Program-made: the position numbers and the translations under genes | Shown: positions 37,403 to 44,633 of the stretch, piece after piece | Numbering within the stretch: the first letter of the stretch is position 1 | Layout: each line of letters begins with the position of its first letter | Origin: Hydrocarboniphaga sp. | GTDB taxonomy: Bacteria > Pseudomonadota > Gammaproteobacteria > Nevskiales > Nevskiaceae | Assembly (NCBI RefSeq): GCF_028291725.1 | Contig: NZ_JAQGNT010000066.1 | Coordinates: 1 to 64,000 of the forward strand | Reading direction: 5' to 3' | DNA: 64,000 nucleotides | Notes under the pieces: model-generated | What the model saw: only the letters and a program-made list of their open reading frames with translations | What the model was told of the DNA's origin: nothing | Database searches by the model: none

Positions 37403-37984
37403 ATGAAAACCGCTCCTCTGAAATGGATTTATGTCTGGTTCACCGCCGCCGCGGTGCTGATCAGCGCAAGACCGGCCGGTGCCGCCGAGATCGCGGTCGC
37501 ATTCTCGCCTGGCATCGGCGACCTGAACGCCGAGGAGCTGGTAATCGAGACCATCGGCACCGCGCGCCAAAGCATCCGGCTCGCGGCTTATGCGTTCACC
37601 TCCAAGCCGATCGCCAAGGCGCTGCTTGCCGCGAAACGGCGCGGCGTCGACGTGCAGGCGGTACTCGACAAGTCCAACCTGACGGAACGCTACGGCGCCG
37701 CCCAGTTCCTGGCCAACACCGGCATCCCGGTGCGCATCGATTCGGAGTATGCCGCCATGCACGACAAGTTCATGGTCATCGACTCCCATACCGTGCAGAC
37801 CGGCTCGTTCAGCTATACCTCGGCAGCGGCGAAGGCCAATGCAGAGAACGCGATGGTCGTGCGCAACCATGCGAGCTTTGCCAGCGAATACGATGCCGAG
37901 TGGCGCCGCCTGTGGAAAGAATCGCGTCCGCTGATGCGCAACGAAGTGTCACGCAGCGGCGATATGCGCCTGTTCGAGCGCTAA
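37403..37984 (+). CDS. Secreted phospholipase D-family endonuclease-like protein
   Basis: The 193-residue protein has a signal peptide (about 1-28, ending PAGAA) and a single HKD motif: His120, Lys122 and Asp127 in MHDKFMVIDSHTVQTGSFSYT. One HKD per chain and the short length match Nuc/EndA-type periplasmic nucleases, which work as dimers. It is divergent from lexA and shares the gap containing the LexA-type palindrome, so it may be damage-inducible. A terminator follows at 38121-38156. Confidence 0.85.
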   Translation: MKTAPLKWIYVWFTAAAVLISARPAGAAEIAVAFSPGIGDLNAEELVIETIGTARQSIRLAAYAFTSKPIAKALLAAKRRGVDVQAVLDKSNLTERYGAAQFLANTGIPVRIDSEYAAMHDKFMVIDSHTVQTGSFSYTSAAAKANAENAMVVRNHASFASEYDAEWRRLWKESRPLMRNEVSRSGDMRLFER

Positions 37985-38120
37985 CATTTCGTAACAAGAT
38001 CGCGTTGAACTACCTCCTCGAGCCGCCCTCCAAGACCTTGAGCGTGAATCTCCCCCTATACACGCTTTCCGCCTACTCCCCCTACGGCGGATCCGGCATC
38101 CCCCGAGCCGGAGCTTGTAC

Positions 38121-38156
38121 CCCCGCGAGTCCCTCCCCCGGCTCGCGGGGTTTTTT
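38121..38156 (+). terminator. Rho-independent terminator
   Basis: The stem CCCCGCGAG/CTCGCGGGG with a 12-base loop is followed by six T. The remainder of 37985-38275 shows no gene. Confidence 0.88.
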
Positions 38157-38275
38157 ATTTGCGCGGCGTTTATCCGCAGAGCACGGTGGCGATGCACCCG
38201 GCTGAGTCGTTTTCGACGAGCGTCCATGCCGCTTGTGATAAAAGAGTCGCCCGTTGAAGGTTTCCAGGGTGTCTT

Positions 38276-38653
38276 ATGAAGTGGTTCGCTTATGACGTAG
38301 TCCCCGTTGATTTCAACTGGGAGTACCTGAAGACGGTGCGGGAGACGGTGCGCGAGATCGCCATCAACGATGCCGAGGCGCGCGTCCATGGCAGCGACGT
38401 CCCGCCGCCCGACATGGAAGAATTTCTCGACGCCTGGGACAGCGCCAAGGAAGCGGCGACCAATGCCGGCTGGGTTGGCGACTCGACCAACGACCCCGCG
38501 GTATTCTGGCTGCCCGTGGTCGGCAGCTTCACGTTCGGCTTCGTGATCAAGCAGGACAACGAGGACAGCACGTTCGTGATCTCGCCGGTCGAACTGCCGC
38601 ATCTCGGCGTCGCAGTGGAGACGCAGACTTCCGAGAACTTCGATGTCGAGTGA
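38276..38653 (+). CDS. Uncharacterised 125-residue acidic protein
   Basis: No family is recognised. The protein is acidic and cytoplasmic in character. It starts MKWFAYDVVPVDFNWEYLKT, has a helical middle (PPPDMEEFLDAWDSAKEAATNAGW) and a strand-rich end (VVGSFTFGFVIKQDN). The stop overlaps the start of the DUF2158 gene by 11 bases, which supports real translation of both. No strong ribosome site is visible. Confidence 0.65.
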   Translation: MKWFAYDVVPVDFNWEYLKTVRETVREIAINDAEARVHGSDVPPPDMEEFLDAWDSAKEAATNAGWVGDSTNDPAVFWLPVVGSFTFGFVIKQDNEDSTFVISPVELPHLGVAVETQTSENFDVE

Positions 38654-38828
38654 CATCAAGGTCGGCGACGCGGTTCGGCTCAAAACCGGCGGCGCCTCGA
38701 TGACGGTGGAATCGATCGAAGGATGGAAAGCGGTCTGCGTGTGGCGCGACAACAACAAGCCGTATCGCGAGCCCTACCCTCTGCTGGTTCTCAGAGCCGA
38801 CGCCGGCCCGGCCGCGGAAACAGCCTAG
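38643..38828 (+). CDS. DUF2158/YodC-like small protein
   Basis: The 61-residue protein matches the YodC family. IKVGDAVRLKTGGASMTVES is the signature (VGDxVxLKSGGPxMTV), followed by W-K-AVCVWRDNN. These are small SH3-like barrel proteins of unknown function, thought to bind protein or nucleic acid. It overlaps the preceding gene by 11 bases and is convergent with the small minus-strand gene at 38834. Confidence 0.8.
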   Translation: MSSDIKVGDAVRLKTGGASMTVESIEGWKAVCVWRDNNKPYREPYPLLVLRADAGPAAETA

Positions 38829-38833
38829 CGCGT

Positions 38834-39013
38834 TCAGCAGGCACGCGCCCGGCTCTGGATATGCCTGGCTTCGATCGCCTGCTTGATCGAATCGAGCCGG
38901 GCCTTGGCGAGCCGCTCGATCGCGCTGACCGCCGCACTGGCCGCTTGCTTGTCCGCCGCCAAGGACGGATTTGCCGCCATAATCTTGATATTGGACCTCA
39001 ATCTGTTGGACAT
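38834..39013 (-). CDS. Small helical protein of unknown function
   Basis: A 59-residue, Ala- and Lys/Arg-rich, probably all-helical protein (ADKQAASAAVSAIERLAKAR). No family is recognised. AGGAG lies 8 bases before the ATG at 39013, which supports expression. An inverted repeat CGATAGT-N8-ACTATCG (39042-39063) lies 29-50 bases upstream and could be its operator. Confidence 0.6.
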   Translation of the reverse strand: MSNRLRSNIKIMAANPSLAADKQAASAAVSAIERLAKARLDSIKQAIEARHIQSRARAC

Positions 39014-39041
39014 CGATCGTTCTCCTTGGTGAGAGGTTTTT

Positions 39042-39063
39042 CGATAGTTGACCCGGACTATCG
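39042..39063. promoter_or_regulatory. Inverted repeat, possible operator
   Basis: CGATAGT and ACTATCG are perfect seven-base arms around TTGACCCGG-like spacer sequence, between divergent genes at 39013 (minus) and 39139 (plus). The binding protein is unknown. Confidence 0.45.
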
Positions 39064-39138
39064 CGGGCGGCACTACTGTGCCCGGTCCAATGGCGGCGCG
39101 CCGCCGATTCCGTCTCAAAAGGTGCCGAGGGAGTACCG

Positions 39139-39888
39139 ATGCCGAGTCGCCTGCCAATTCTGAGCCTGCTGCTTGCGGTGCCGCCGTGCTGGGCCGAGGT
39201 GCCCGAGTTCGACCGGCCCGGCATCTCGTTCCCGACCAGTACGATTCCGGTCGGCGGCTTCGCCATCGAGCAGGGCCTGCCGGACCTCAGCTACGACTCG
39301 GGCTCCGGCCTGCGGTCTACGCAGTACGGATTCGATACCGTGGTACGGGTCGGCGCTGCAGCTCATGCCGAGCTGCAGCTGATCACGGCGCTGTACAACC
39401 GCTTGGATCAGCACGACACGTCCGGCAGCCACCATGCGGACGGCAGCGGCGATACCGGAGTCGCGCTCAAGCTCGGCCTGCCGGGCAATGACGGGCGGCG
39501 TTCGATGGCATTTCTCGGCAGCCTGATGTTCCCGACCGGAGACACCGAGTTCAGCGAAGGCAAGCCGACCGTGTCGCTGGGTACCAGCGCCAGCTTTGCG
39601 CTCGGCGACCAGCAGGCGCTGTCGCTGTATGCCAATGTCGACCACAACGACGGCCGCAACACCTGGACGCTGTCGCCCGATGTTTCTTTCGAGCTGAGTG
39701 ACACGGTCGGCGCCTTCGTCGAGGCCGGCGCGACCCTGGCCCGCGGCGATGACGACTACGTCGGTGGCGGCGGCTTCACCTGGCTGGTGCTGCCGAACGT
39801 GCAACTCGATGTCTATGCGGACCTGGGCCTGACAGCAAAGAGCACCGATCTGCAATCGGGTTTCGGTGTTTCGGTCTATTTCGAGTAG
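39139..39888 (+). CDS. Outer-membrane barrel protein (MetA-pathway/phenol-degradation type)
   Basis: The 249-residue protein has a short signal peptide (ending CWA) and a repeated pattern of amphipathic beta strands (GDTGVALKLGLPG, SMAFLGSLMFPTGDTEF, VSLGTSASFALGD). It ends in an aromatic-rich strand, GVSVYFE. This resembles the putative MetA-pathway-of-phenol-degradation transporter family. It is probably an outer-membrane channel with an unknown solute. GAGGGAG precedes the ATG. The end of the gene is partly duplicated just downstream. Confidence 0.78.
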   Translation: MPSRLPILSLLLAVPPCWAEVPEFDRPGISFPTSTIPVGGFAIEQGLPDLSYDSGSGLRSTQYGFDTVVRVGAAAHAELQLITALYNRLDQHDTSGSHHADGSGDTGVALKLGLPGNDGRRSMAFLGSLMFPTGDTEFSEGKPTVSLGTSASFALGDQQALSLYANVDHNDGRNTWTLSPDVSFELSDTVGAFVEAGATLARGDDDYVGGGGFTWLVLPNVQLDVYADLGLTAKSTDLQSGFGVSVYFE

Positions 39889-39932
39889 GTTGACCTCGTG
39901 TAGGTCTACTTCGAATAAAGGAGATCCGAACC

Positions 39933-40763
39933 ATGAGCATTCTGCAGCTGCCGCGGGCGCGGCCCAAGCTGATCCTGTTCGACTGGCATGCAACCCTGGT
40001 CGACACGATGGATGCGATGTATTACGCGCTCGACGAAGTGCTGCCGCGGCTGGGCCCGCTCGGCCTGATCGAGCGCCTGGTCCCGCCCGGAAAATCGAAG
40101 ACGCTGGAAGACGCCAAGCTGGTGCGCTATATCCGCGAACACGCCAGCCTGCATCCCAAAATCAAGTCCGAGCGGCGCATCTCGCGCACCGATATCTTCG
40201 AGCTGCTGTTCGGTGACGATGAGGATGCCAAGAAGATCGCGCACCGCGAATTCGATCACAGTTACGAGCGTTATTTCGGCGCGGTTAAACCGATGGAAGC
40301 CGGCGCCCGCGACCAGCTGCTGGCGCTGCGCGGCCTGGGGCTGAAGCTCGGCGTGCTGTCGAACCGAGCGCGCCGCTTCATGGCCCACGAGATCTACACC
40401 GTCGACAACTGCGGTTGGCACGATCTGTTCGACACGATGGTCTGCGGCGACGACGTGGCGCGCCGCAAGCCCTTCCCCGACCTGATATTGAAAGCGCTGG
40501 AAGAAACCGGTTTGCCCGCCGACGGCAGCTGCTGGTATGTGGGCGACAGCGCCAGCGACGTGGTCGCCGGCAACAACGCCGGCGTGACCTCGATCTTCTA
40601 CAACGGCGCCGGCTGGGAGCCGGCCTGGATCGACAAGATCTTCCCCGGCACCGCGCGCTACCCGCACCGGCCGGACAGCGTGATCACCACGCTGGATGAG
40701 CTGGTCGGGCTCGCGCGGCAACTGCTGTTCGCCAATCGCGCCGAGAACGTGAAGAACCCGTAG
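39933..40763 (+). CDS. HAD-family hydrolase, phosphoglycolate-phosphatase-like
   Basis: The 276-residue protein has HAD motif I as LFDWHATLVDT. The nucleophilic Asp is present, but the second Asp (general acid/base) is replaced by His. Motif II is LGVLSNRA, motif III RRKPFPD and motif IV VGDSASDVVAGNNAG. The cap region is helical (about 25-120). The His substitution may lower or redirect phosphatase activity. AAGGAG lies 9 bases before the ATG. The TAG stop comes from the outer GTAG of a family-1 repeat. Confidence 0.85.
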   Translation: MSILQLPRARPKLILFDWHATLVDTMDAMYYALDEVLPRLGPLGLIERLVPPGKSKTLEDAKLVRYIREHASLHPKIKSERRISRTDIFELLFGDDEDAKKIAHREFDHSYERYFGAVKPMEAGARDQLLALRGLGLKLGVLSNRARRFMAHEIYTVDNCGWHDLFDTMVCGDDVARRKPFPDLILKALEETGLPADGSCWYVGDSASDVVAGNNAGVTSIFYNGAGWEPAWIDKIFPGTARYPHRPDSVITTLDELVGLARQLLFANRAENVKNP

Positions 40764-40839
40764 GTCGGCAATCCCTTGCCGACGTGAGGCCTCGATTACG
40801 CATTGAAGGGTACACGTCGGCAAGGGATTGCCGACCTAC
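40760..40839. repeat. Family-1 palindromic repeat pair
   Basis: Arms at 40760-40786 and 40813-40839. The left arm provides the stop codon of the HAD gene. Confidence 0.92.
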
Positions 40840-40942
40840 GGTTCGAGCGCCTGTCGGTTTCATCATTCGAGACGCCGGCGCGACCGGCTACCATGTGCGG
40901 ATTACGTAGCCGATCCATCAGACGATCCATCAAGACCTACCT

Positions 40943-42331
40943 GTGACCGAAAAATCAGGCCCCAGCAAAAAAGAGATCGCCCGCTGGCGCCAACAGCTGC
41001 TGCGCGTGCAGCGGATTTCCTGGCGCGATCTGGCCGCGACACTGGGGCCGGTGATCCTGATCAGCGCCGCCGCTATCGCCGCGACGCTGCACTTCGTCAG
41101 GCCCGCGCCGCCCAGCCGGCTGGTCATGGCGGGCGGCGCCGAGAGCAGCAACTTCAGAGCCGTTGCCGTCAAATACAAGGCGATCCTGGCGCGCAACGGC
41201 ATCGATCTCGAGATCGTGCCGTCGAAAGGCTCGCTGGACAATCTCGGCATGCTCACCGACCCGGACAGCGGTGTCGACATCGCGCTGGTCCAGGCCGGCG
41301 TCACCACCAAGGCCGACACCAGCGACCTGATCTCGCTCGGCAGCATGTTCCCGCAGCCGCTGATAGTGTTCTACCGCAGCGCCAAGCCGGTTACGCGCCT
41401 GTCCGAGCTGGAGGGCAAGCGCCTCGCCATCGGCGGCGAAGGCACCGGCACGCGTTTTCTCGCGCTCGCACTGCTGAAAGCCAACGGCATCGAGCCAGGC
41501 GACAAAACCACGCTGCTCGATCTCGAAGGCGAAGACGCACGCAAGGCACTGCTGTCGCGCCAGGTCGACGCGATCTTCCTGTCCGGCGACTCCAGCAGCA
41601 TCGCGATCCTGCGTGAGCTGATGCACGCCGACGCCGTGCGGCTGTTCGACTTCGTACAGGCCGACGCCTATGAGCGCCGCTTTCGCTACCTGAGCAAATT
41701 GCAGCTGCCCGCCGGCACTTTCGATCTCGGCGAGAATCTGCCGCCGCAGCCGCTGACCATGCTCGCGCCGTCGGTAGAGCTGCTCGCGCATTCCGAACTG
41801 CATCCGGCCCTGTCCGACCTGCTGGTGGAAGCCGCGCATGAAGTGCACGGCAAAGGCACGCTGCTGGCCAATCCCGGCGAATTCCCGTCGCCGGCGCAAC
41901 ACGACTACCCGATCGGCAACGACGCGGCGCGCTATTACAAATCCGGCAAGGGCATCGCGTATCGCTATCTGCCGTTCTGGCTGGCCAGCCTGGTCAGCCG
42001 CGCCGCGGTGATCCTGGTGCCGGTCCTGGTGGTGCTGATCCCGGGCCTGCGCTACGCGCCCAACCTGTATGGCTGGCGCATCAACAGCCGCATCTACAAG
42101 CGCTATGGCGAGCTGATGACGCTGGAGCGTGCCGCGCTGCAGCCGATCACGCCGGAGCAGCGCGCGGCCCTGCTGACCCGGCTGGACGAGATCGAGAAAG
42201 CGATCATCAGCTTCAATACACCCGGCGCCTTTGCCGACCAGATCTACGTGCTGAGACGCCACATCCGCTTCGTGCGCGAGAACCTGGCGCAGAACACCGG
42301 CAGCGGCCTGGCTCACCCGGCAAACCCGTAG
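40943..42331 (+). CDS. TAXI-family solute-binding protein, membrane-anchored
   Basis: The 462-residue protein (GTG start) has a signal anchor (about 31-51), then a periplasmic TAXI-type binding domain (about 58-330) with RLVMAGGAESSNFRAVA, GVDIALVQAGV and LEGKRLAIGGEGTGTRFLAL. A second membrane helix (about 348-370) and a cytoplasmic helical tail follow. TAXI proteins normally serve TRAP transporters, but no TRAP permease gene lies nearby, and the C-terminal membrane segment and tail suggest a sensor or scaffold role instead. The stop lies inside a family-1 repeat. Confidence 0.85.
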   Translation: MTEKSGPSKKEIARWRQQLLRVQRISWRDLAATLGPVILISAAAIAATLHFVRPAPPSRLVMAGGAESSNFRAVAVKYKAILARNGIDLEIVPSKGSLDNLGMLTDPDSGVDIALVQAGVTTKADTSDLISLGSMFPQPLIVFYRSAKPVTRLSELEGKRLAIGGEGTGTRFLALALLKANGIEPGDKTTLLDLEGEDARKALLSRQVDAIFLSGDSSSIAILRELMHADAVRLFDFVQADAYERRFRYLSKLQLPAGTFDLGENLPPQPLTMLAPSVELLAHSELHPALSDLLVEAAHEVHGKGTLLANPGEFPSPAQHDYPIGNDAARYYKSGKGIAYRYLPFWLASLVSRAAVILVPVLVVLIPGLRYAPNLYGWRINSRIYKRYGELMTLERAALQPITPEQRAALLTRLDEIEKAIISFNTPGAFADQIYVLRRHIRFVRENLAQNTGSGLAHPANP

Positions 42332-42406
42332 GTCGGCAATCCTTTGCCGACGTGAAGCCTTCGTTGCGCATCGACCGTACACGTCGGCAAGGGATTGCCG
42401 ACCTAC
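42328..42406. repeat. Family-1 palindromic repeat pair
   Basis: Arms at 42328-42354 and 42380-42406. The left arm contains the TAG stop (42329-42331) of the TAXI gene. Confidence 0.92.
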
Positions 42407-42413
42407 GGATGAC

Positions 42414-42713
42414 CTACCCGGCACCGCCCATCTGCTGCCAGATCTCGGCCGGAATCGCGTAGGCCTTGTTCAGCGCCTCGTGATCGGCGATCCCGTTGAG
42501 TTCTTTCTGGATCACGTAGCCGTACAGCGTCGCCGCCGCTTCGCGTACCAGATCCTCACGCTGCTGATAGCGGTTCTTCGGGCCGTCGCGATCGAAAGCC
42601 GCCAGCTCGTCCAGCGCCTGTTGCAGCTTGCGGCCAGCCAGGCCGAGCGCGGTGGCGGTCTCGCCGCGAATCAGCACCGCAAACTCGTCGAACGGATCTC
42701 GGCGTTTGATCAT
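42414..42713 (-). CDS. Uncharacterised 99-residue protein
   Basis: No family is named with confidence. It is a compact helical protein with a charged N-terminus (IKRRDPFDEFAVLIRGETAT), a central helix (GRKLQQALDELAAFD) and a second helical half (REDLVREAAATLYGYVIQKE). ATG 42713 is preferred to the frame start at 42815 because the upstream extension is Ala/Arg-rich and lacks a ribosome site. The 220-base gap to 42936 shows no further gene. Confidence 0.6.
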   Translation of the reverse strand: MIKRRDPFDEFAVLIRGETATALGLAGRKLQQALDELAAFDRDGPKNRYQQREDLVREAAATLYGYVIQKELNGIADHEALNKAYAIPAEIWQQMGGAG

Positions 42714-42935
42714 GTCGTCTCGCCGCGGCGCGGGTGCCGCTGAAGCCGATTCTATCGCATCGAGCTTGCAGCTCCGGGCACGGCACGGCTTCGGGCGCTG
42801 TGTGAACTGGCGCACGTCGCGAGCAGGGCTTCGTGAGCCGCGCCCTGCGCCCGTTACGTCCTACCCATCGACAGGAACGGTTCTGATGGTTTCTGGCTTG
42901 TTACAAAAAACCGAAGGGTGCACAAGGAGATTCAC

Positions 42936-44576
42936 ATGTCGAACGGAATGAATTATCTGGCGGTATGGCGCAGCGGCAGTGGCGGCCAATGGTGGTCCAC
43001 CGGCCTGACCACGACGGACTTCAAGGCGAAGGACAAGGACTACTTCGACAAGGGCTATCGCCTGAGCAGCATGCGCATCGAGCCCAGCGGCCGGATGACC
43101 GGCGTCTGGCATCCCGGCAGCGGCGCGCAATGGTGGGCGACCGGCCTCAGCGTCGATGCGTTCAAGGCCAAGGACAAAGGCTATTTCGACCAGGGCCTGC
43201 GTCTGGTCGATATCGAAGTCCACAACGGCCAGTTGTCCGGTGTATGGCGGCCCGGCAGCGGCGGCCAATGGTGGGCCACCGGCCTGAGTTCCGAAGAGTT
43301 CAAGGCCAAGGACAAGGGCTATTTCGACCAGGGCTATCGGCTGATCTGCATGCGCATCGCCGACGGAAAGTTTACCGGCGTCTGGCATCCGGGCAGCGGC
43401 GCGCAGTGGTGGGTCGCCGGGCTGAGTTCCACCGATTTCAAGGCCAAGGACCAGGCCTATTTCGACCAGGGCCTGCGCCTCGCCGACATCGAGATCCACG
43501 ATGGAAAATTCTACGGCGTGTGGCGCCCCGGCAGCGGCGCGCAATGGTGGTCCTACGGCAACGATCTTGAAATGGCCAAGGGCCGTGACCGCCACTATTT
43601 CGACAGCGGCCTGCGACTGACGAAAATGTTTCCGTACGTGGGCAACTGCGACAGCGACTGCCTGAACCAGGTGGTGATGCCGACGGGCAGCTACAACTAC
43701 GGCATCACCAGCACCGCGCTGCATTGCAAGGGCCTGCCGGGCAGCGCCGGCACGCCGGCACCGGGCGCGGTGGTTGCGTATCGCTGGCCCTGCCTGACGT
43801 TCGACGGATCGGTGCGGCTGGCGCGCATGTCGGCGCTCGAATTCAAGGACGCGGGCCTGTTCACGCTGCCGTTCACCGATGCAGCCGTCAAGATGCATGG
43901 CCCCTGGGAATACAGCCCCGGCAGCTGGCATCACGCGATCGATTTCAGCCGCGACGACACCCACAGCTTCGAGGTCAAGGCTGCCGCCGCCGGCACCGTG
44001 ATCTTCATCGGCTGGGACGCGTGGTCGGGCAATACGATGGTCGTCAGTCACGACTCGGGCGGCGTCAAGGACGCGTTCCGCACCATCTACATGCATCTGC
44101 GCAACGGGCCGCAGCACGATGCGGATCAGAGCTGGAACTCGTCGGTTCCCATTTTGAAGGAGCCGCAGCTTTCGCAGTTCAAAACCTACCTGAAGGCGAT
44201 CGGCTGCCCGCAGGGCGGGCCCTATCATCCCGATCCGGCGTACTGGGGAAGCGATGCCGACAAGATCAACATGAGCCTGCTCGGCAAGCAGGTCGCCGCC
44301 GGCAGCGTGATCGCGCACGCCGGCTGCACCGGGCCGGGCGGTGCCGGCAGCACCAGCGACAAGCCGGGCTATGTCTGGAGCCCGCACGTCAACACGCATC
44401 TGCACATCTTCTTCTCGCGCCGCGACACCACCGACAACGAGTGGTACTTCATCGATCCCTTCGGCATCTACGCTTCGAACAGCGATGGCTGCTATCCCGG
44501 CTTCAACGAAGCGATCACGACGCCCTGCGCACGCTATCCGGTCGCGTGGAAAGGCAGAAAAGCGCAGTACCCGTAG
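42936..44576 (+). CDS. Tandem-repeat (BTRD1-like) protein with M23 peptidase domain
   Basis: The 546-residue protein has five repeats of about 41 residues (about 6-215). Each reads roughly VWRPGSGGQWWATGLS, then a Phe-Lys-Ala-Lys-Asp-Lys-x-Tyr-Phe-Asp-x-Gly block and a closing strand. This resembles bacterial tandem repeat domain 1. After a linker comes an M23/LytM-like zinc peptidase region with HHAIDF (His332, Asp336) and THLHIFF (His488, His490). AAGGAG precedes ATG 42936. No signal peptide is visible, so any cell-wall action would need an unusual export route. It is followed at once by a strong terminator. Confidence 0.78.
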   Translation: MSNGMNYLAVWRSGSGGQWWSTGLTTTDFKAKDKDYFDKGYRLSSMRIEPSGRMTGVWHPGSGAQWWATGLSVDAFKAKDKGYFDQGLRLVDIEVHNGQLSGVWRPGSGGQWWATGLSSEEFKAKDKGYFDQGYRLICMRIADGKFTGVWHPGSGAQWWVAGLSSTDFKAKDQAYFDQGLRLADIEIHDGKFYGVWRPGSGAQWWSYGNDLEMAKGRDRHYFDSGLRLTKMFPYVGNCDSDCLNQVVMPTGSYNYGITSTALHCKGLPGSAGTPAPGAVVAYRWPCLTFDGSVRLARMSALEFKDAGLFTLPFTDAAVKMHGPWEYSPGSWHHAIDFSRDDTHSFEVKAAAAGTVIFIGWDAWSGNTMVVSHDSGGVKDAFRTIYMHLRNGPQHDADQSWNSSVPILKEPQLSQFKTYLKAIGCPQGGPYHPDPAYWGSDADKINMSLLGKQVAAGSVIAHAGCTGPGGAGSTSDKPGYVWSPHVNTHLHIFFSRRDTTDNEWYFIDPFGIYASNSDGCYPGFNEAITTPCARYPVAWKGRKAQYP

Positions 44577-44579
44577 CAA

Positions 44580-44609
44580 AAAAGGGCAGCGAAAGCTGCC
44601 CTTTTTATT
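44580..44609. terminator. Bidirectional rho-independent terminator
   Basis: AAAAGGGCAGC-GAAA-GCTGCCCTTTTT forms a perfect stem with a GNRA loop and flanking A/T runs. It can serve both convergent genes. Confidence 0.93.
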
Positions 44610-44633
44610 GCGGCGCGTCGGTGACCGGATCAG

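Noticed and set aside
39042-39063. FNR-type site at TTGACCCGGACTAT
   Set aside because: The second half-site does not match TCAA. The sequence is better explained as a CGATAGT/ACTATCG inverted repeat.
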